Source: Heloderma charlesbogerti (taxonomy: Eukaryota > Chordata > Lepidosauria > Squamata > Helodermatidae). From it: 64,000 bases of DNA. Positions 33,019-44,189 of this stretch are shown piece by piece. Position 1 is the stretch's first letter; the number at the start of each line of letters is the position of its first letter. Location of the stretch: positions 1 to 64,000 of the forward strand of contig JANEZZ010002355.1 of the NCBI GenBank assembly GCA_026122225.1, read 5' to 3'. The notes beneath the pieces were generated by a model. That model was given only the letters and a program-made list of their open reading frames with translations, was not told the origin of the DNA and made no database searches. Position numbers and translations under genes: made by a program.

Positions 33019-33360
33019 GTCATAACATAAGAAGAGCCATGCTGAATCAGACCAAGGGTCCCTCTAGACCAGCTGTCGACCAGGAACCCACAAGCAGGGC
33101 ATGAGTGCAACAGCACCCTCCCACCCATGTTCCCCAGCAACTGGTGTACATAGGCTCACTGCCTCTGGTACTGGAGGTAGCATGTAGCCATCAGGTAGCA
33201 CGTAGCCATTGATAGCCATTTCCTCCAGGAATTTGTCCAGCCCCGTTTTAAAGCCATCCAAACTGGTGGCCATCACTACTTCCTGTGGTAGCGAATTCCA
33301 TAGTTTAACTATGTGCTGTGTGAAGAAGTTCTTCCTTTTATCTGACCTGAGCTGGGCATC
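33019..33360 (-). mobile_element. CR1/L3-type LINE 3' end
   Basis: On the minus strand a frame reads MMATSLDGFKTGLDKFLEEM, the C-terminal end of a CR1-clade Pol. It is followed by GGGGAACATGGGTGGGAGGG and, at the 3' end, ATGGCTCTTCTTATGTTATG. The same 3' end occurs in plus orientation at 35523 and 37365. Confidence 0.78.
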
Positions 33361-33589
33361 ACAGCAGGAATAAGTCCAGGGGGCCGAGCCTAGGAAAACT
33401 CATTAAACTCCACCCAAATGGGTTTCTCTGGCATTTGTCCAAACATCCCCCAGCTTTCCTCAGATCAAATTACATCAGTGGACATGGCCACACCCTGCTC
33501 CTTGACATCATCAGGCCTGCATAGGGCCAGGTAGGAGGTTCATCTGGCCCTACCCCAAAATCTGGTTCCCCACCCTGGATTTACACCCT

Positions 33590-33914
33590 TTTCTTTTTAA
33601 AAATTAAATGATATCCAAGGAAGCTTATGTGACAAACAGATTATAAAACACAATGCAATGAACTTGTCTCTTGGGAGCAGGCTGGCCAACAGAGGCATCA
33701 TGTTAACGCTCAAGCTTTTTCTCAGCTCTCCTGTATTCATGCTGCTACCGCAGCTGCTACTAGTCTTAGAGACCAGATGGCAAATGCAGGGGAAATAGCA
33801 ACCCACCCACCCATCATGCAAGTGTGCTCCCAGAAAGCACAGCATGTAACTGTCGATTGCTGTAAGCTGCCTTGTAAGAACAAAAATTAAATCAACCATT
33901 GTTGATTTTAAATT
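33590..33914. other. No recognisable feature
   Basis: Unique-looking DNA between two repeats. Confidence 0.35.
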
Positions 33915-34097
33915 TTACTGTCAGTTGGTTCATTGACCTATCTTGCTCAGTATTGGTCTATCTCGCTCCGTGTCCAATGTCTTGAGGCAGGTATTCTCTA
34001 CCTTAGGTCCCACTTTTAGCTGGAGATGCCAGAGGATGAACCAGAGATCTTCCGCATCCAAGGCACGTGCTCTCCCACTGAGCTATGGTGCCTCAGA
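33915..34097 (-). mobile_element. tRNA-derived SINE
   Basis: On the minus strand CACCATAGCTCAGTGGGAGA gives a clear A box (TAGCTCAGTGG). TCTGGTTCATCCTCTGGC gives a decayed B box about 45 bp on, followed by the family body GGTAGAGAATACCTGCCTC. This is the best A box of the family in the window. Confidence 0.82.
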
Positions 34098-34474
34098 GCC
34101 ATTGTTGCTGTAAGGATGATAACGTTGATGCAGAGGTGCAGGATTAGGCCTCCAGCCTGTAGGCCTAATCCTGGCCATGGAAGATCTACATCTGGCCTGC
34201 AGAGGGTTGTGCACCCTCCATGGGCCCTACCCTCTCTGCCCCACAAGCCCCCCCCCCATAACCCCACCACCACCACCCTACCCACCAATGTTTGCTGAAG
34301 ATGTGTGGAGAGGAATCCTCACTGTTATTTCCAACCACTGATCAGAGATAATAGTGGAGATTCTCCAGTATTGCTGCTTTTCTGCATGCGGGGCTTCCCT
34401 GGCTGAGAAAGCCAGCATGCAGCAAAGTTTGAGCAGAGTCAGCCATGTCTCTTTCACTTCTCCATCATCCTCAG

Positions 34475-34852
34475 AGGCCCTCCAAATGGGGCGAGGTAGG
34501 TAGCTACTAAGGAGATGCCCTTTTCAGTGGTGGTAACCCAGTTGTGGAATGACCTCCTCAGAGAGGCTCATCTGCCACCTACACCGTAGCCTTTTTAGCA
34601 CCAGGCAAAGTCCTTTTCATTTTCCCAGGCCTTTGGCCCTTCCGTTTTAAATATTGTGTTAGTGCATTTTTAGATCTTTGCACTGCCTCTGGCCTTTATC
34701 TTGGTTCCTACTTTGATTTTATTCTGTTTTAAATGTATGCTTTTATATTATGCTTTACTATGTTGTTGCCTTTTATGGTTTTAAGCTTTGTTTTGTAAAA
34801 AGCCCAGAGAGCTTTGGCACAGAAATGTAATGAATAAAATGAATAATTAAAT
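34475..34852 (+). mobile_element. L2-type LINE 3' end, second subfamily
   Basis: Contains a remnant of the TTTTCAGTGGTGGTAACCCA and TGGAATGACCTCCTCAGAG segment, which encodes the SVVTQLWNDLLRE-like Pol tail. A long T-rich 3' untranslated region follows, ending AGCCCAGAGAGCTTTGGCAC and AATAAAATGAATAATTAAAT. Diverged from the 18500 and 29390 copies. Confidence 0.6.
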
Positions 34853-34869
34853 GCAAATCTTGAAGGGCT

Positions 34870-35520
34870 GGATTGGGACCCCAGGGAGACCTGATTTGGG
34901 CCATGGGCTGAGGTTTAACACCCCTAATCTAAAGACACTCTAACTACTGCACTCCATGGTTGCAAATGCCCCTGTTGCCTGCCTCCTAGTCAGCATCTCT
35001 GTCTCTCTCCCAAAAGAGACAGAACGAGTGACTGGGAGGCAGGCAGGCAGGCATAGATGTGACCACAGAGTATGGCATCTAAGACTGTCATTTGGAAAGC
35101 TGACAACAAAGCACAGGAGCTAGAGATCAGAGGCAGGTTGGAGGCTGGCAGGCTTGTGGATGTGCGTGTGCACGTGCGTGCACAGAAAAATAAGCTCCTA
35201 GGCAAACCCACCAAGCTCATCCTGTTGAGATTCTTAGGAAAGCAGCGAACAGGAAAGTCCTGTTCTGCTAGGACTGTGGAACTGTGTGTTTTAAGTTACA
35301 GATTGTACTGATATTTTATGTAGATTCAGTATGGCTTGCTGGCGCTGCCCACGTTTGGCTCTGGTGGTGCCCACTGCTGGACTCCCAGGACCCAGTACAA
35401 CCTCACTTTTGATCTCGCTCCAACAGTGTTGAATAAACTAGTGGCACCAAAGTGCTATTTCTTCACACACACACACACACACACAATTAGTTTTCAGTTT
35501 CTCCCTCTTTCGTATGCTAG
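34870..35520. other. Unclassified, with (CA)n at 35466-35487
   Basis: No recognised gene. A GGCA microsatellite-like run lies near 35038-35051 and a (CA)n tract at about 35466-35487. Confidence 0.4.
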
Positions 35521-35522
35521 AA

Positions 35523-35918
35523 CATGGGGGTCATCCCATGAAGCTGATTGGTAGGAGATTCAGGACAGATAAAAGGAAGGACTTCTTCACAGACCGCATA
35601 GTTCAACTATGGAATTCACTACCACAAAATGTAGTGATGGCCACCAATTTGGATGGCTTTAAAAGGAGATAGATTCCTGGAGGCGAAGGCTATCAAAGGC
35701 TACTAGTCCTGATGTCTATGTGCTACCTCCATATTAGAGGCAGTGAGCCTATGTACACCAGTTGCTGGGGAACATGGGCAGGAAGGTGCTGTTACACTCA
35801 TGCCCTGCTTGTGGGCTCTTGGTCGACAGCTGGTTGGCCACTGTGTGAACAGAATGCTGGCCTAGATGGGCCCTTGGTCTGATCTAGCATGGCTCTTCTT
35901 ACGTTCTTATGTTTTGCT
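35523..35918 (+). mobile_element. CR1/L3-type LINE 3' end
   Basis: AGGACAGATAAAAGGAAGGA, then ATGGAATTCACTACCACAA and GATGGCCACCAATTTGGATG encode the end of Pol. The 3' end is ATGGCTCTTCTTACGTTCTT. Same family as 33019-33360 and 37365-37622. Confidence 0.82.
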
Positions 35919-35929
35919 CCTCAAAGCAG

Positions 35930-36955
35930 TACTTCAATGAGGATCAAACCGTTGGCATTTAGTTTCTCACCATCAAAGGAATTGGATTCCTATTTTTGTA
36001 GATGACCTTGCAGGTCTACAGGAGTACACTGTGTGTCCCATTACAGCAAACCATAGAGAAACTCGGAGTCTGATCACAGCGGGAGATGAAGAACTGAGCC
36101 GTCCAGCAGCGGCAAGTAAACTAAATCCCTTAATTGCATAGGTATCAGAAGAATGTTTTCTGCAGGCGGTGGCTCATAAATATCATGCATCAGTGGATGA
36201 AGAGCTTATTTTATATCTTGCCTGGGACTGTGTAGTCTGCACAGCCTAAATGCTTACAATATGCCCACCTTGAATACTACTGCTTGCATTTTGAAAAGGA
36301 CAGCTCTCCTTTTGCATTAAGAGGAATGTATGTTGCATTGGCTAAGGACCACCACCAGATGGCAGTGGAAAAAGCTAATCTGTTGACACAGACATTTATT
36401 TTGGCCCCTTTTAACCTCATTTCCCCCTCCCCAAAGTGTTGAAGTATTTCTCAGAAATGATATACACATGACAGATCACTCACTGCAGCCTAAATTAAAA
36501 GATCCATTTTTAAAGGCTAATACACTGCAGAAATGCCCACTTTTATGCTGTTTCCTTTGTTCCATACTTGCTAGAACAACATGTGACTCCACCACCAAGC
36601 CTTTTAAGCACTTAAAAAAAAACCCCCAGCATATATGCCCATCCTACCTTGGTTACCTGAAGGCACTTATATTCCGCATTTGCATTTCCTGGGTGTTAGG
36701 ACACCCAAGCAAGCAAGCAATATTTGGTACCATTGTCCATTGTGTCTTTATCAGAAAAGTAGATTTTAGGGAAGGGGAGATTCTCAGCCTCTGGGCTTTA
36801 ATGAAATGCCGAGAATCTTAAAATAATAATTAAAAATACTTGTGTTAAAAACTCTTAAACCTCCTACTCATTTGGAATAATAACCTTAAAGAGATATACA
36901 AATATGCAACTCTTTCCCCATCTACTCTGTGCCACTTCATACTCCATGCATTCTC
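35930..36955. other. No recognisable feature
   Basis: Unique DNA. An open frame of 117 codons at 36468-36821 has no domain-like pattern and no supporting context. Confidence 0.4.
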
Positions 36956-36961
36956 CTACAT

Positions 36962-37097
36962 CAGGGGTGGGCAACTTGTGAGCCTCCAGATATTTTGGCC
37001 TACAACTCCCATCATCCTTCACCATTGGCTATGCTGGCTAGGGCTGATGGGAGCTATAGGCCAAAACATCAGGAGGACCAAATACTTCCCAACTCTG
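36962..37097. mobile_element. Palindromic hAT-like MITE with 8-bp duplication
   Basis: Starts CAGGGGTGGGCAAC, a terminus of hAT type. The flanking 8-mers TCCTACAT (36954-36961) and TCCTACAA (37098-37105) match at 7 of 8 positions. The centre is CATCATCCTTCACCATTGGC, and the arms pair through CAGATATTTTGGCCTACAAC and its complement. This copy best supports assigning the whole 136-bp family to hAT. Confidence 0.85.
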
Positions 37098-37364
37098 TCC
37101 TACAACAAAGGGGATTAGTAGTAGTAGATTTTTCACACCCACACTCATAGTAGGCACATGTGGGTTTATGAAGTTGAGGGTTTATGAAAAGGGCATTGGG
37201 GTGCAGTTGTTAAAATAAAGAGGTGTTAACTATCTATCCAATATTGTTTCATATAGCACACTCAGTGTGTGTTGTACATTACAAAGTAGAAGAGGACAGG
37301 TGGTCTGTGCTCCGAGGAGCATCCAAGCAATACAATTCCACACAGAGGAGACAACAGGAAGGGA

Positions 37365-37622
37365 ACAGAAATGGAAGGAGACCAATTCATGGAACATAAG
37401 GCTATCATGATGGCTACATGATGATGGCTACATGCTGCCTCCAAGATCAAGAGCAGAAGGCCTCTGAATCCCAGTTGCCGGGGAACAACAGTGGGAGATG
37501 GCGATGGTCCTCATATTCTGCTTGTGGGCTTTCCATAGGCATCAGGTTGGCTATTATGGGAAACAGAATGCTGCATTAGATAGGCCTTTGTTCTGATCCA
37601 GCAGGGCTCTTCTTATGTTCCT
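37365..37622 (+). mobile_element. CR1/L3-type LINE 3' end, diverged
   Basis: GCATGCTGCCTCC-like and TCTGCTTGTGGGCTTTCCAT segments end in AGCAGGGCTCTTCTTATGTT. More diverged than the 35523 copy, with a small tandem duplication of ATGGCTACATGATG near 37410. Confidence 0.65.
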
Positions 37623-37887
37623 CGGTAAAGCAAAGAAGAATGTGGATTTATTTCAGTTACATGTACTTAAGCATGGTTATAGTGAGGCATAGGAACTAGG
37701 GATTGTGCCAAAGGTTTAGGTTTCCTGGGAAAATATGGATTTTGAGGAGGGATTTGAAAGAAGTGGGAGAGGTGACATCGTGCCAGTATTCCAGGCAAGG
37801 GGGGGAAAGGTTGCAATTTTGTTTAGGTGTTTCAACTGCGATGGAAGTTGCATTACCAGATTGGGTGTAACACAGTTTAAGCAGCTT

Positions 37888-38185
37888 TCAAAGACGTAGC
37901 CTGTTGGTCTGTCACAGCAAGCAAAACCAACGGAGTCTCTCGTGGCACATTAAAGACCATCTTATTTATCATGACATAAACTTTCATGGACTATAATCCA
38001 CTTCACCAGATGCATGAAGAGTTATCAAGAGTCTCTGGGATATATAAGTGCACACGGTTGGGGGAGGGGTTGTAAACAGTGAGGTCAGAGGGAAATTAAA
38101 TGCCAAATGTACTGACAGCAATAGTCATATGATTAACAGTGACCATTCACAAAACAGTTGTTACGGATAACACAAACTTCCTGGC
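37888..38185 (+). repeat. Interspersed repeat (ctttcatggac type)
   Basis: GTAGCCTGTTGGTCTGTCAC, GGCACATTAAAGACC, ACTTTCATGGACTATAATCC and GTGAGGTCAGAGGGAAAT recur in the same order on the opposite strand at 55455-55712. Family not named with confidence. Confidence 0.65.
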
Positions 38186-38924
38186 ACTAGGTAAGCCAAT
38201 CAGGGCTGGCCCAAGTTATTTCGCTGTCTGAGATGAAGAACAAGATGGTGTCACCACCAATTCCATGCACAGAAGTTGCCCGGAGGGGCGGTCCAGTCGT
38301 ACTCCAACACTGGCAATGGGGCAACGTTCTCTACCACATCTGAGGGCAGCAGGGTAGCTACAGGAGCACAGCTCTGTCCTCCAGCAACCTTGCTGCCACT
38401 CCCTGCCCAATAGCATCTGCTGCGTGAGGTGGCTGTCTCACTTTGCCAATGGTAGGGCTGGCCTTGAAGCCAAGTAACACATGTAGTGTGTAAAAAAAAA
38501 ACCAAAACAAAACCCCACCTTTATTCAAGCCTCTGGTGATAGAATTTAGCCACGTGATGAACTCAGCAGTCTCCTGTTCTAATCTTACTCTGAAGTAAAT
38601 TTGCTCCACAATGGGCACTTTAAGGTCAGTGAGAAAGTTCCTCTGAAGAAATAGACTCACTTGCCCCCAAAGTAAAGACTTTAAACTCAGAATGTGTTTG
38701 GACAGGGATGGATGAATCTGCCAATTTTGGCTGTCCTCGGTTTCTCATTTTTCAAATCTTAACTTCGGTTCATCTTGAGCTTTGAGAATTTCTCCAGTTT
38801 TAAGTTTGGTCCATCCTAAACTTTGAGAATTTTTTAAAATGTTCATTGAAAATTCATAAGCATTTTTGTGTACACTTCTCCTAATACATGCATTTATACA
38901 TTTTGCCTAATATACAATGTTTGT

Positions 38925-38985
38925 GTTGTGAGAGAGCTTCGACTATTGGGCAGTATAGAAATATAGAGATAAATAAATAAATACA
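38925..38985 (+). mobile_element. Short LINE tail
   Basis: GAGCTTCGACTATTGGGCAG, then AATATAGAGATAAATAAATA is an L2-like 3' terminus of only about 60 bp inside the 38704 element. Confidence 0.5.
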
Positions 38986-39036
38986 CATTTTTTGCAAACA
39001 ATTTTTCTAACTTAATGCAATTCTATTGTTATTTTA

Positions 39037-40527
39037 GCCTTGTGATACATTCCATGGGGTTTTCTTGGCAAGAATACTGGAGTGGGTTGCCATTTCCTTC
39101 TCCAGTGGACCACATTTTGTCAGAACTCTCTGCCATGACCTGTCCATCTTGGGTGGCCCTGCACGGCATAGCTTATGGCTTCACTGAGTTACGCAAGTCC
39201 CTTTGCCACAACAAGGCAGCGATCCATGAAGGATCCATGAAGAATTGCGCTCATTTCACATGCCAGCAAGGTGATGCTCAAAATCCTACAAGCTAGGCTT
39301 CAGCAGTATGCGAACCAAGAACTACCGGAAGTACAAGCTGGGTTTCAAAGAGGCAGAGGAACTAGAGATCAAATCGCCAACATTCGCTGGATCATGGAGT
39401 AAGCAAGAGAATTCCAGAAAAATGTCTATTTCTGCTTCATTGACTACGCTAAAGCCTTTGTTGTGTGGATCACAACAAACTCTGGCAAATTCTGAAAGAG
39501 ATGGGGGTACCAGACCACCTTACCTGTCTCCTGAGAAACCTGTACGAGGGTCAAGAAGCAACAGTAAGAACCAGACATGGAACAACCGATTGGTTCAAAA
39601 TTGGGAAAGGAGTACGACAATATTGTTGCCCTGCTTATTTAACTTATATGTAGAGTACATCATGAGAAATGCCGGGTTGGATGAATCACAGGTCGGAATT
39701 AAGATTGCCGGAAGAATTATCAACAACATCAGATATGCAGATGATACCACCCTAATGGCAGAAAGCGAAGAGAATCTAAAGAGCCTCTTGTTGAGGGTGA
39801 AAGAGGAGAGTGCAAAAGCTGGTTTGAAACTCAACATTAAAAAAACCAAGATCATGGCATTTGGCCCCATCACTTCCTGGCATATGGAAGGGGAAGAAAT
39901 GGAAGCAGTGACAGATTTTACTTTCTTGGGTTCCAAAATCACTGCAGACAGTAACTGTAGCCATGAAATTAAAAGACGCTTGCTCCTTGGGAAGAAAGCT
40001 ATGGCAAACCTAGACAGCATAGTAAGAAGCAGAGACATCGCCTTGCCGACAAAGGTCCATCTAATCAAAGCTATGGTTTTCCAGTAGTAACGTATGGCTG
40101 TGAGAGCTGGACTGTAAGGAAGGCTGAGCGCCGAAGAATTGATGCTTTCGAACTGTGGTGCTGGAGAAGACTCTTACGAGTCCCCTGGACTGCAAGGAGG
40201 TCAAACCAGTCCATACTAAAGAAAATCAACCCTGAGTGCTCATTGGAAGGACAGATACTGAAGCTGAAGCTCAAATATTTTGGCCACCTAATGCGAAAGG
40301 GAAAACTCTCTGGAAAAGACCCTGATGCTGGGAAAGACTGAAGGCAAAAGGAGAAGGGGACGGCAGAGGATGAGATGGCTAGATAGCATCACTGATGCAA
40401 TGAATATGGACTTGAGCACGCTCCAGGAGAGAGCGCAGGACAGGAAGGCCTGGCGTGCTATGGTCCATGGGGTCACGAAGACCATGGGGTCAGTCGTTCA
40501 GACATGACTGAACGACTGAACAACAAA
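39037..40527 (+). mobile_element. RTE-BovB LINE with inverted 5' end and internal deletion
   Basis: The perfect direct repeat ATTGTTATTTTA at 39025-39036 and 40528-40539 encloses two parts. 39037-39236 is the very 5' leader in minus orientation. About 39248-40527 is the RT half and 3' end in plus orientation. Roughly 1.7 kb between them is absent. The junction carries a duplicated GATCCATGAAG. The element's TTTTAGCC and the target's TTTTA overlap at the outer end. All of this fits one twin-primed insertion. Confidence 0.92.
39308..40507 (+). pseudogene. BovB reverse transcriptase, C-terminal half
   Basis: Fragments in shifting frames: YRKYKLGFKEA-like start (true frame lost), motif A disrupted by a three-base deletion near 39460, YNIVALLI-like region, then an open frame with IRYADDTTLMAESEENLKSL, which keeps the catalytic Asp pair. 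Further on come SRDIALPTKVHLIKAMVF, a frame change at about 40085, ELWCWRRLLRVPW and the tail MRWLDSITDAMNMDLSTL. Confidence 0.82.
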
Positions 40528-40985
40528 ATTGTTATTTTACCTAATATATGCATTTTGTATGCATTTTTTGATTGGAGAACCCTATTACAAAATCTGGAGA
40601 AGTGCAAATTTCGTAAGATAACTGAGTTTTGGTTCACATGATGGATCGAAAGAGCAAAATTAGGTTAATAAATTTCTCCCCATCTGTAGTTTGGACCTAA
40701 TAAACTGATTCCAAGCAGTTTTGATGTCTCTTAATTTCCTGTACTGGTACCCTCTCTCTTTCCCTTCTTTCCATGCTGGAGCATGATGAAGATATGGACT
40801 TTCACACACTGGATGATATGTCAGTTTTCAGTATAAAAAGTGTACTGCATTCCTTATCCCTTTTTTCCTAACAAAACCCCATTGGGTCAGCTTTCATTTT
40901 TTAAATTTCATTTTACTAGTGGAGAACTATAGTCACCCAAAGTCTTTGAATCAGATTTTCTGGATCTCAGGTCAACATTCACTAT

Positions 40986-42716
40986 CTTTTTTTAAAAAAA
41001 TACTTTTTATTTATTTTGTCTTTATAAATGAAATAAACAATACCAACAACTTGATCAAGAACTACAGTTTCCCAACAATGCAATATTCTTATGAGGACAC
41101 AACAATAACAAAAAGAAAAGAAAGGAAAAGGAAGGGGGGAAAAAGGAAAAGAAAAAAGAAATTTTCCTTTTCCCTTTCTTTTCTTCCCTCTCCTCTTTTA
41201 AAGGGTTAAATTTAAACTCCAATATCCACAGGCTTCAGATGCCATTCTATTTTAAAAACTATACCTATATCACTAGCAATATTACAATTTAATAATCAAC
41301 CTTACATTTCAATATCATATCATCAATCTTATAACAAGAAAGCAGGCCTACAATTCATTCCCAGTAACCATATACTGCCCTTAAGCTAAAATATAATAGT
41401 AATAATAAAGCTTAACAATTCAACCAACCAAAAATCTTACTGAGTAATCTTATAGTAATGATAATGATGATGATAATAATAATGATTTTTAAAAAGATGA
41501 AATTATAATATTATATAATAATAAAGCTTGAAAGCAACCTTACAACAATCAGTGATATATTTTATACTAGATATATAAATGAGTGTGCACAATACACCCT
41601 CAAACAATATATTTAAATACAGCATATCATATCTATTTTGGAAAAAGAGAATTTAAAGAAAAATAAAAAAGAGAAGAAAAATGAAAGAAAGTAAATGAAT
41701 ATATGTATAATCAGATAACTTCTGGCCTAGCCTGAATCATGTAGACTAAACATAAACAGTTAACAAAGCTTATTTAAAAATTCTAGTTCATGGGGCTGAA
41801 ACAGAAATCTCACGCATTTTTATGTTCAGCCATGCCTCCGCCATTTCATGGTTTAGGAACTTCTTCGTCTGACCTTCAGAAACAATGCAAAATGTAGCAG
41901 GATATTTTAAATAATATTGTATGTTCATTTGTTTTTCCGTATTCTTCGCCTTGATGAATTGCCTTCTTTTATTCGCCACCTCTTTGATGTAATCTGGAAA
42001 CAACATAACTTTATCTTGTTTCCAAAAAAGACTTCCATCCTCTCTTGCCAAATGCAGGATATAATTCTTTGTGGAGACTCTTGCAAATTGGACTATAATC
42101 GTATGGTTAGTCCCTTTAGCATTTGGCACACGAAATGCCTGCTCAATATCAAGTAAATAATCAGATGGCACAGGGAGTATCTCATGCAAAAGCTTGTCCA
42201 CAAAGGTAGGCAAATTTACAACAGCAGGCAGATTTTTAATCCCAATAATACATACATTGGATCTGCATGTGAAGGCCTCCAGTTGGGAAATTCTGGCAGA
42301 GATATTTTTGAAAAGAACTTGTGTCGTAATTTCATTCATTGTGAGCCTATATTGTAGCTCGTTAACTTTTGTCTCCATTTTTTGCCAGGAAGCGTTAATT
42401 AAATCCACAGCTCCTTGCAGGGTGGTGATGGAATTTTGGATTAAATCCAACCTGTTTTCTCCTATTAAATAGGAGTTTCAGCACAGCTTTTTGCAATGGT
42501 TAAGCTCTGGGAAGATAATCCTGGAATCCAGCCCCCCCGCCACTGCCTCGTGGGGAGTACTTTTCTCCAAGATGTTATCCAGATGCTGCCTTGCCCCCCT
42601 TTTAATTCCAGGGGGGAGATGAAAAGGTTTTTCAACCTTTTAAAAAGCTGTCTGAGATAGCGTCCCACAGAGACTCCGTGGGATGCTGTGAAGGCGACAT
42701 TGGTTCCAACCGTAAG
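40986..42716 (-). mobile_element. L1-type element with ORF1 only (HAL1-like)
   Basis: A perfect 19-bp direct repeat, TCAGGTCAACATTCACTAT, lies at 40967-40985 and 42717-42735. Between them, read on the minus strand, are about 270 bp of leader, an ORF1, about 800 bp of AT-rich DNA without coding capacity and a terminal A-rich tail. No endonuclease or reverse transcriptase codons are seen. As both ends are present, ORF2 is absent from the unit rather than lost by 5' truncation. Mammalian half-L1 (HAL1) elements have this organisation. Confidence 0.8.
41788..42450 (-). pseudogene. L1-type ORF1 protein, N-terminus broken
   Basis: A 220-codon frame. Order: a coiled-coil-like N-terminal part (about residues 1-60, with the heptad-like KMETKVNELQYRLTMNE and FKNISARISQLEAF); an RNA-recognition-like core starting RSNVCIIGIKNLPA, with IEQAFRVPNAKGTNHTIIVQ and FPDYIKEVANKRRQFIKAKN; and a C-terminal domain containing IQYYLKYPATFCIVSEGQTK. 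This is the ORF1p layout of L1. A TGA lies 12 codons upstream of the first codon, and the frame opens with a TTG-equivalent position, so the true start is lost. Confidence 0.82.
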
Positions 42717-42739
42717 TCAGGTCAACATTCACTATTGAA

Positions 42740-43600
42740 GTAGCTCTATATCTCTGGCTGCCCTGCTTTCAGCAACCTGCTTCTATGCAGGCATGGAGCC
42801 TTAATAATAATTATCATCATACACATTTAGCATCAATAGTCTACTAGGTCTTGTGCAGGTCAGGTGGTGATGTGGCCATCTGCAAAGTGGGTTTGTCATA
42901 CAATACTATGTCCATACAGCTGCACTCCCAGCTTCATCTGAAGCAGCAGAAATGGTAGCCTGGCAAACTGTTCTTTAAATAGTAGAAATGATGTAGCATC
43001 TGAGGGCAGAACTACACATTATGAGACAACAAGGGCTTCCCAATGTTTGCCTCAATACACTCATTAGGGGAGGGGAATTTCTAACCCCTGCTCACCAGTC
43101 ATTTGGTGGTTTCATCACTTTGTGCAGTTTCTCCCCCATTCTAAAAGGTTGAAACGCTTCCCCTGAGGCTTAGTTACTGCCAGTAAGAACTTTAAGCCAA
43201 AAATGTTTGTATTTTTGGCCCCACTACCTTTTGCCTTCAGCCCCACTCACCACTGGAATGTTCCCCTTAGAGCTTCTCCTACATGGCCACTGGGGTGGAA
43301 GAGGCTGAACAGCCAGACCTTTATAAACAAGGTTCCCAAAGGCATTTTCAGCACTGTAACTGAGGCTAGCAAGTCTGTCCTCAAAAGGCCCACAACATCT
43401 TGGCCAGAATCTCATCTCTATAGTAAGGGCCCAGAGGCAGGTATCCCTCCCGAGAAGGGACAGGAAGACAGTATGCTGAACTTTCATGCCTGAAGAACCA
43501 GGTAGGCCTGGAATTAGGAAGCAAGGCAATGCCAGATGAACGCTTCTCTTCTATGCTAGAGATTGGGGGGGGGGGATTCTCCCTCTCTCATAATATTAGA
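42740..43600. other. No recognisable feature
   Basis: Unique-looking DNA; a G11 run near 43566-43576. Confidence 0.4.
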
Positions 43601-43611
43601 ACCTGGGGTTC

Positions 43612-44187
43612 ATAGAATCATAGAATAGTAGGGTTGGAAGGGGCTTATAAGGCCACTGAGTCCAACCCCCTGCTCAATGCAGGAATCCAAGTCAGAGCAT
43701 CCCTGACAAATGGCTGTCCAGCCTCGTCTTGAAGGCCTCCAGTGTGGGAGAGCCCACCACCTCCCTAGGTAATTGGTTCCATTGTCGTATTGCTCTTACA
43801 GTCAGGAAGTTTTTCCTGATATTCAGCCGGAATCTGGCTTCCTGTAACTTGAGCCCATGATTCCGTGTCCTGCACTCCGGGATGATCAAGAAGAGATCCT
43901 GGCCATCTTCTCTGTGACAACCTTTCAAGTACTTGAAGAGCGCTATCATATCTCCCCTCAGTCTTCTCTTCTCAAGGCTCAACATGCCCAGTTCTTTCAG
44001 TCTCTCTTCATAGGGCTTTGTTTCCAGTCCCCTGATCATCTTTGTTGCCCTCCTCTGAACCCTTTCCAGTTTGTCTGCATCCTTCTTAAAGTGCGGTGCC
44101 CAGAACTGGACGCAGTACTCCAGATGAGGCCTAACCAGTGCTGAGTAGAGGGGAACTAGTACTTCCCGGGATTTGGAAGCTATGCTA
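43612..44187 (-). mobile_element. CR1 LINE, 5'-truncated
   Basis: The 3' end carries the CR1 terminal octamer pattern (CATAGAATCATAGAATAG, on the plus strand). Sequence identity to the 3' part of the 61.6-kb CR1 copy is high by eye. GGGTTC lies next to both ends and may be a short duplication. Confidence 0.9.
43692..44039 (-). pseudogene. CR1 Pol C-terminal segment
   Basis: A 115-codon open frame: [40 protein letters not shown], then [20 protein letters not shown] and [20 protein letters not shown]. This is the conserved C-terminal part of CR1 ORF2 downstream of the reverse transcriptase. The start codon is internal, not a real initiator. Confidence 0.88.
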
Positions 44188-44189
44188 TA

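Larger units (their letters stand above)
38704..40686. mobile_element. AGGGATGG-ended element split by a BovB insertion
   Basis: The left terminus is AGGGATGGATGAATC and the right terminus reads CTCCCCATCTG. The flanking decamers GTGTTTGGAC (38694-38703) and TAGTTTGGAC (40687-40696) share the last 8 bases exactly. Removing the BovB copy and one target duplication leaves about 0.5 kb of AT-rich DNA without coding capacity. The right end was placed to fit the duplication, so membership of the 10-bp family is less secure here. Confidence 0.5.

Noticed and set aside
36468..36821. 117-codon open frame as a host exon
   Set aside because: No domain-like pattern and no splice-site or neighbouring exon support; length is not unusual by chance.
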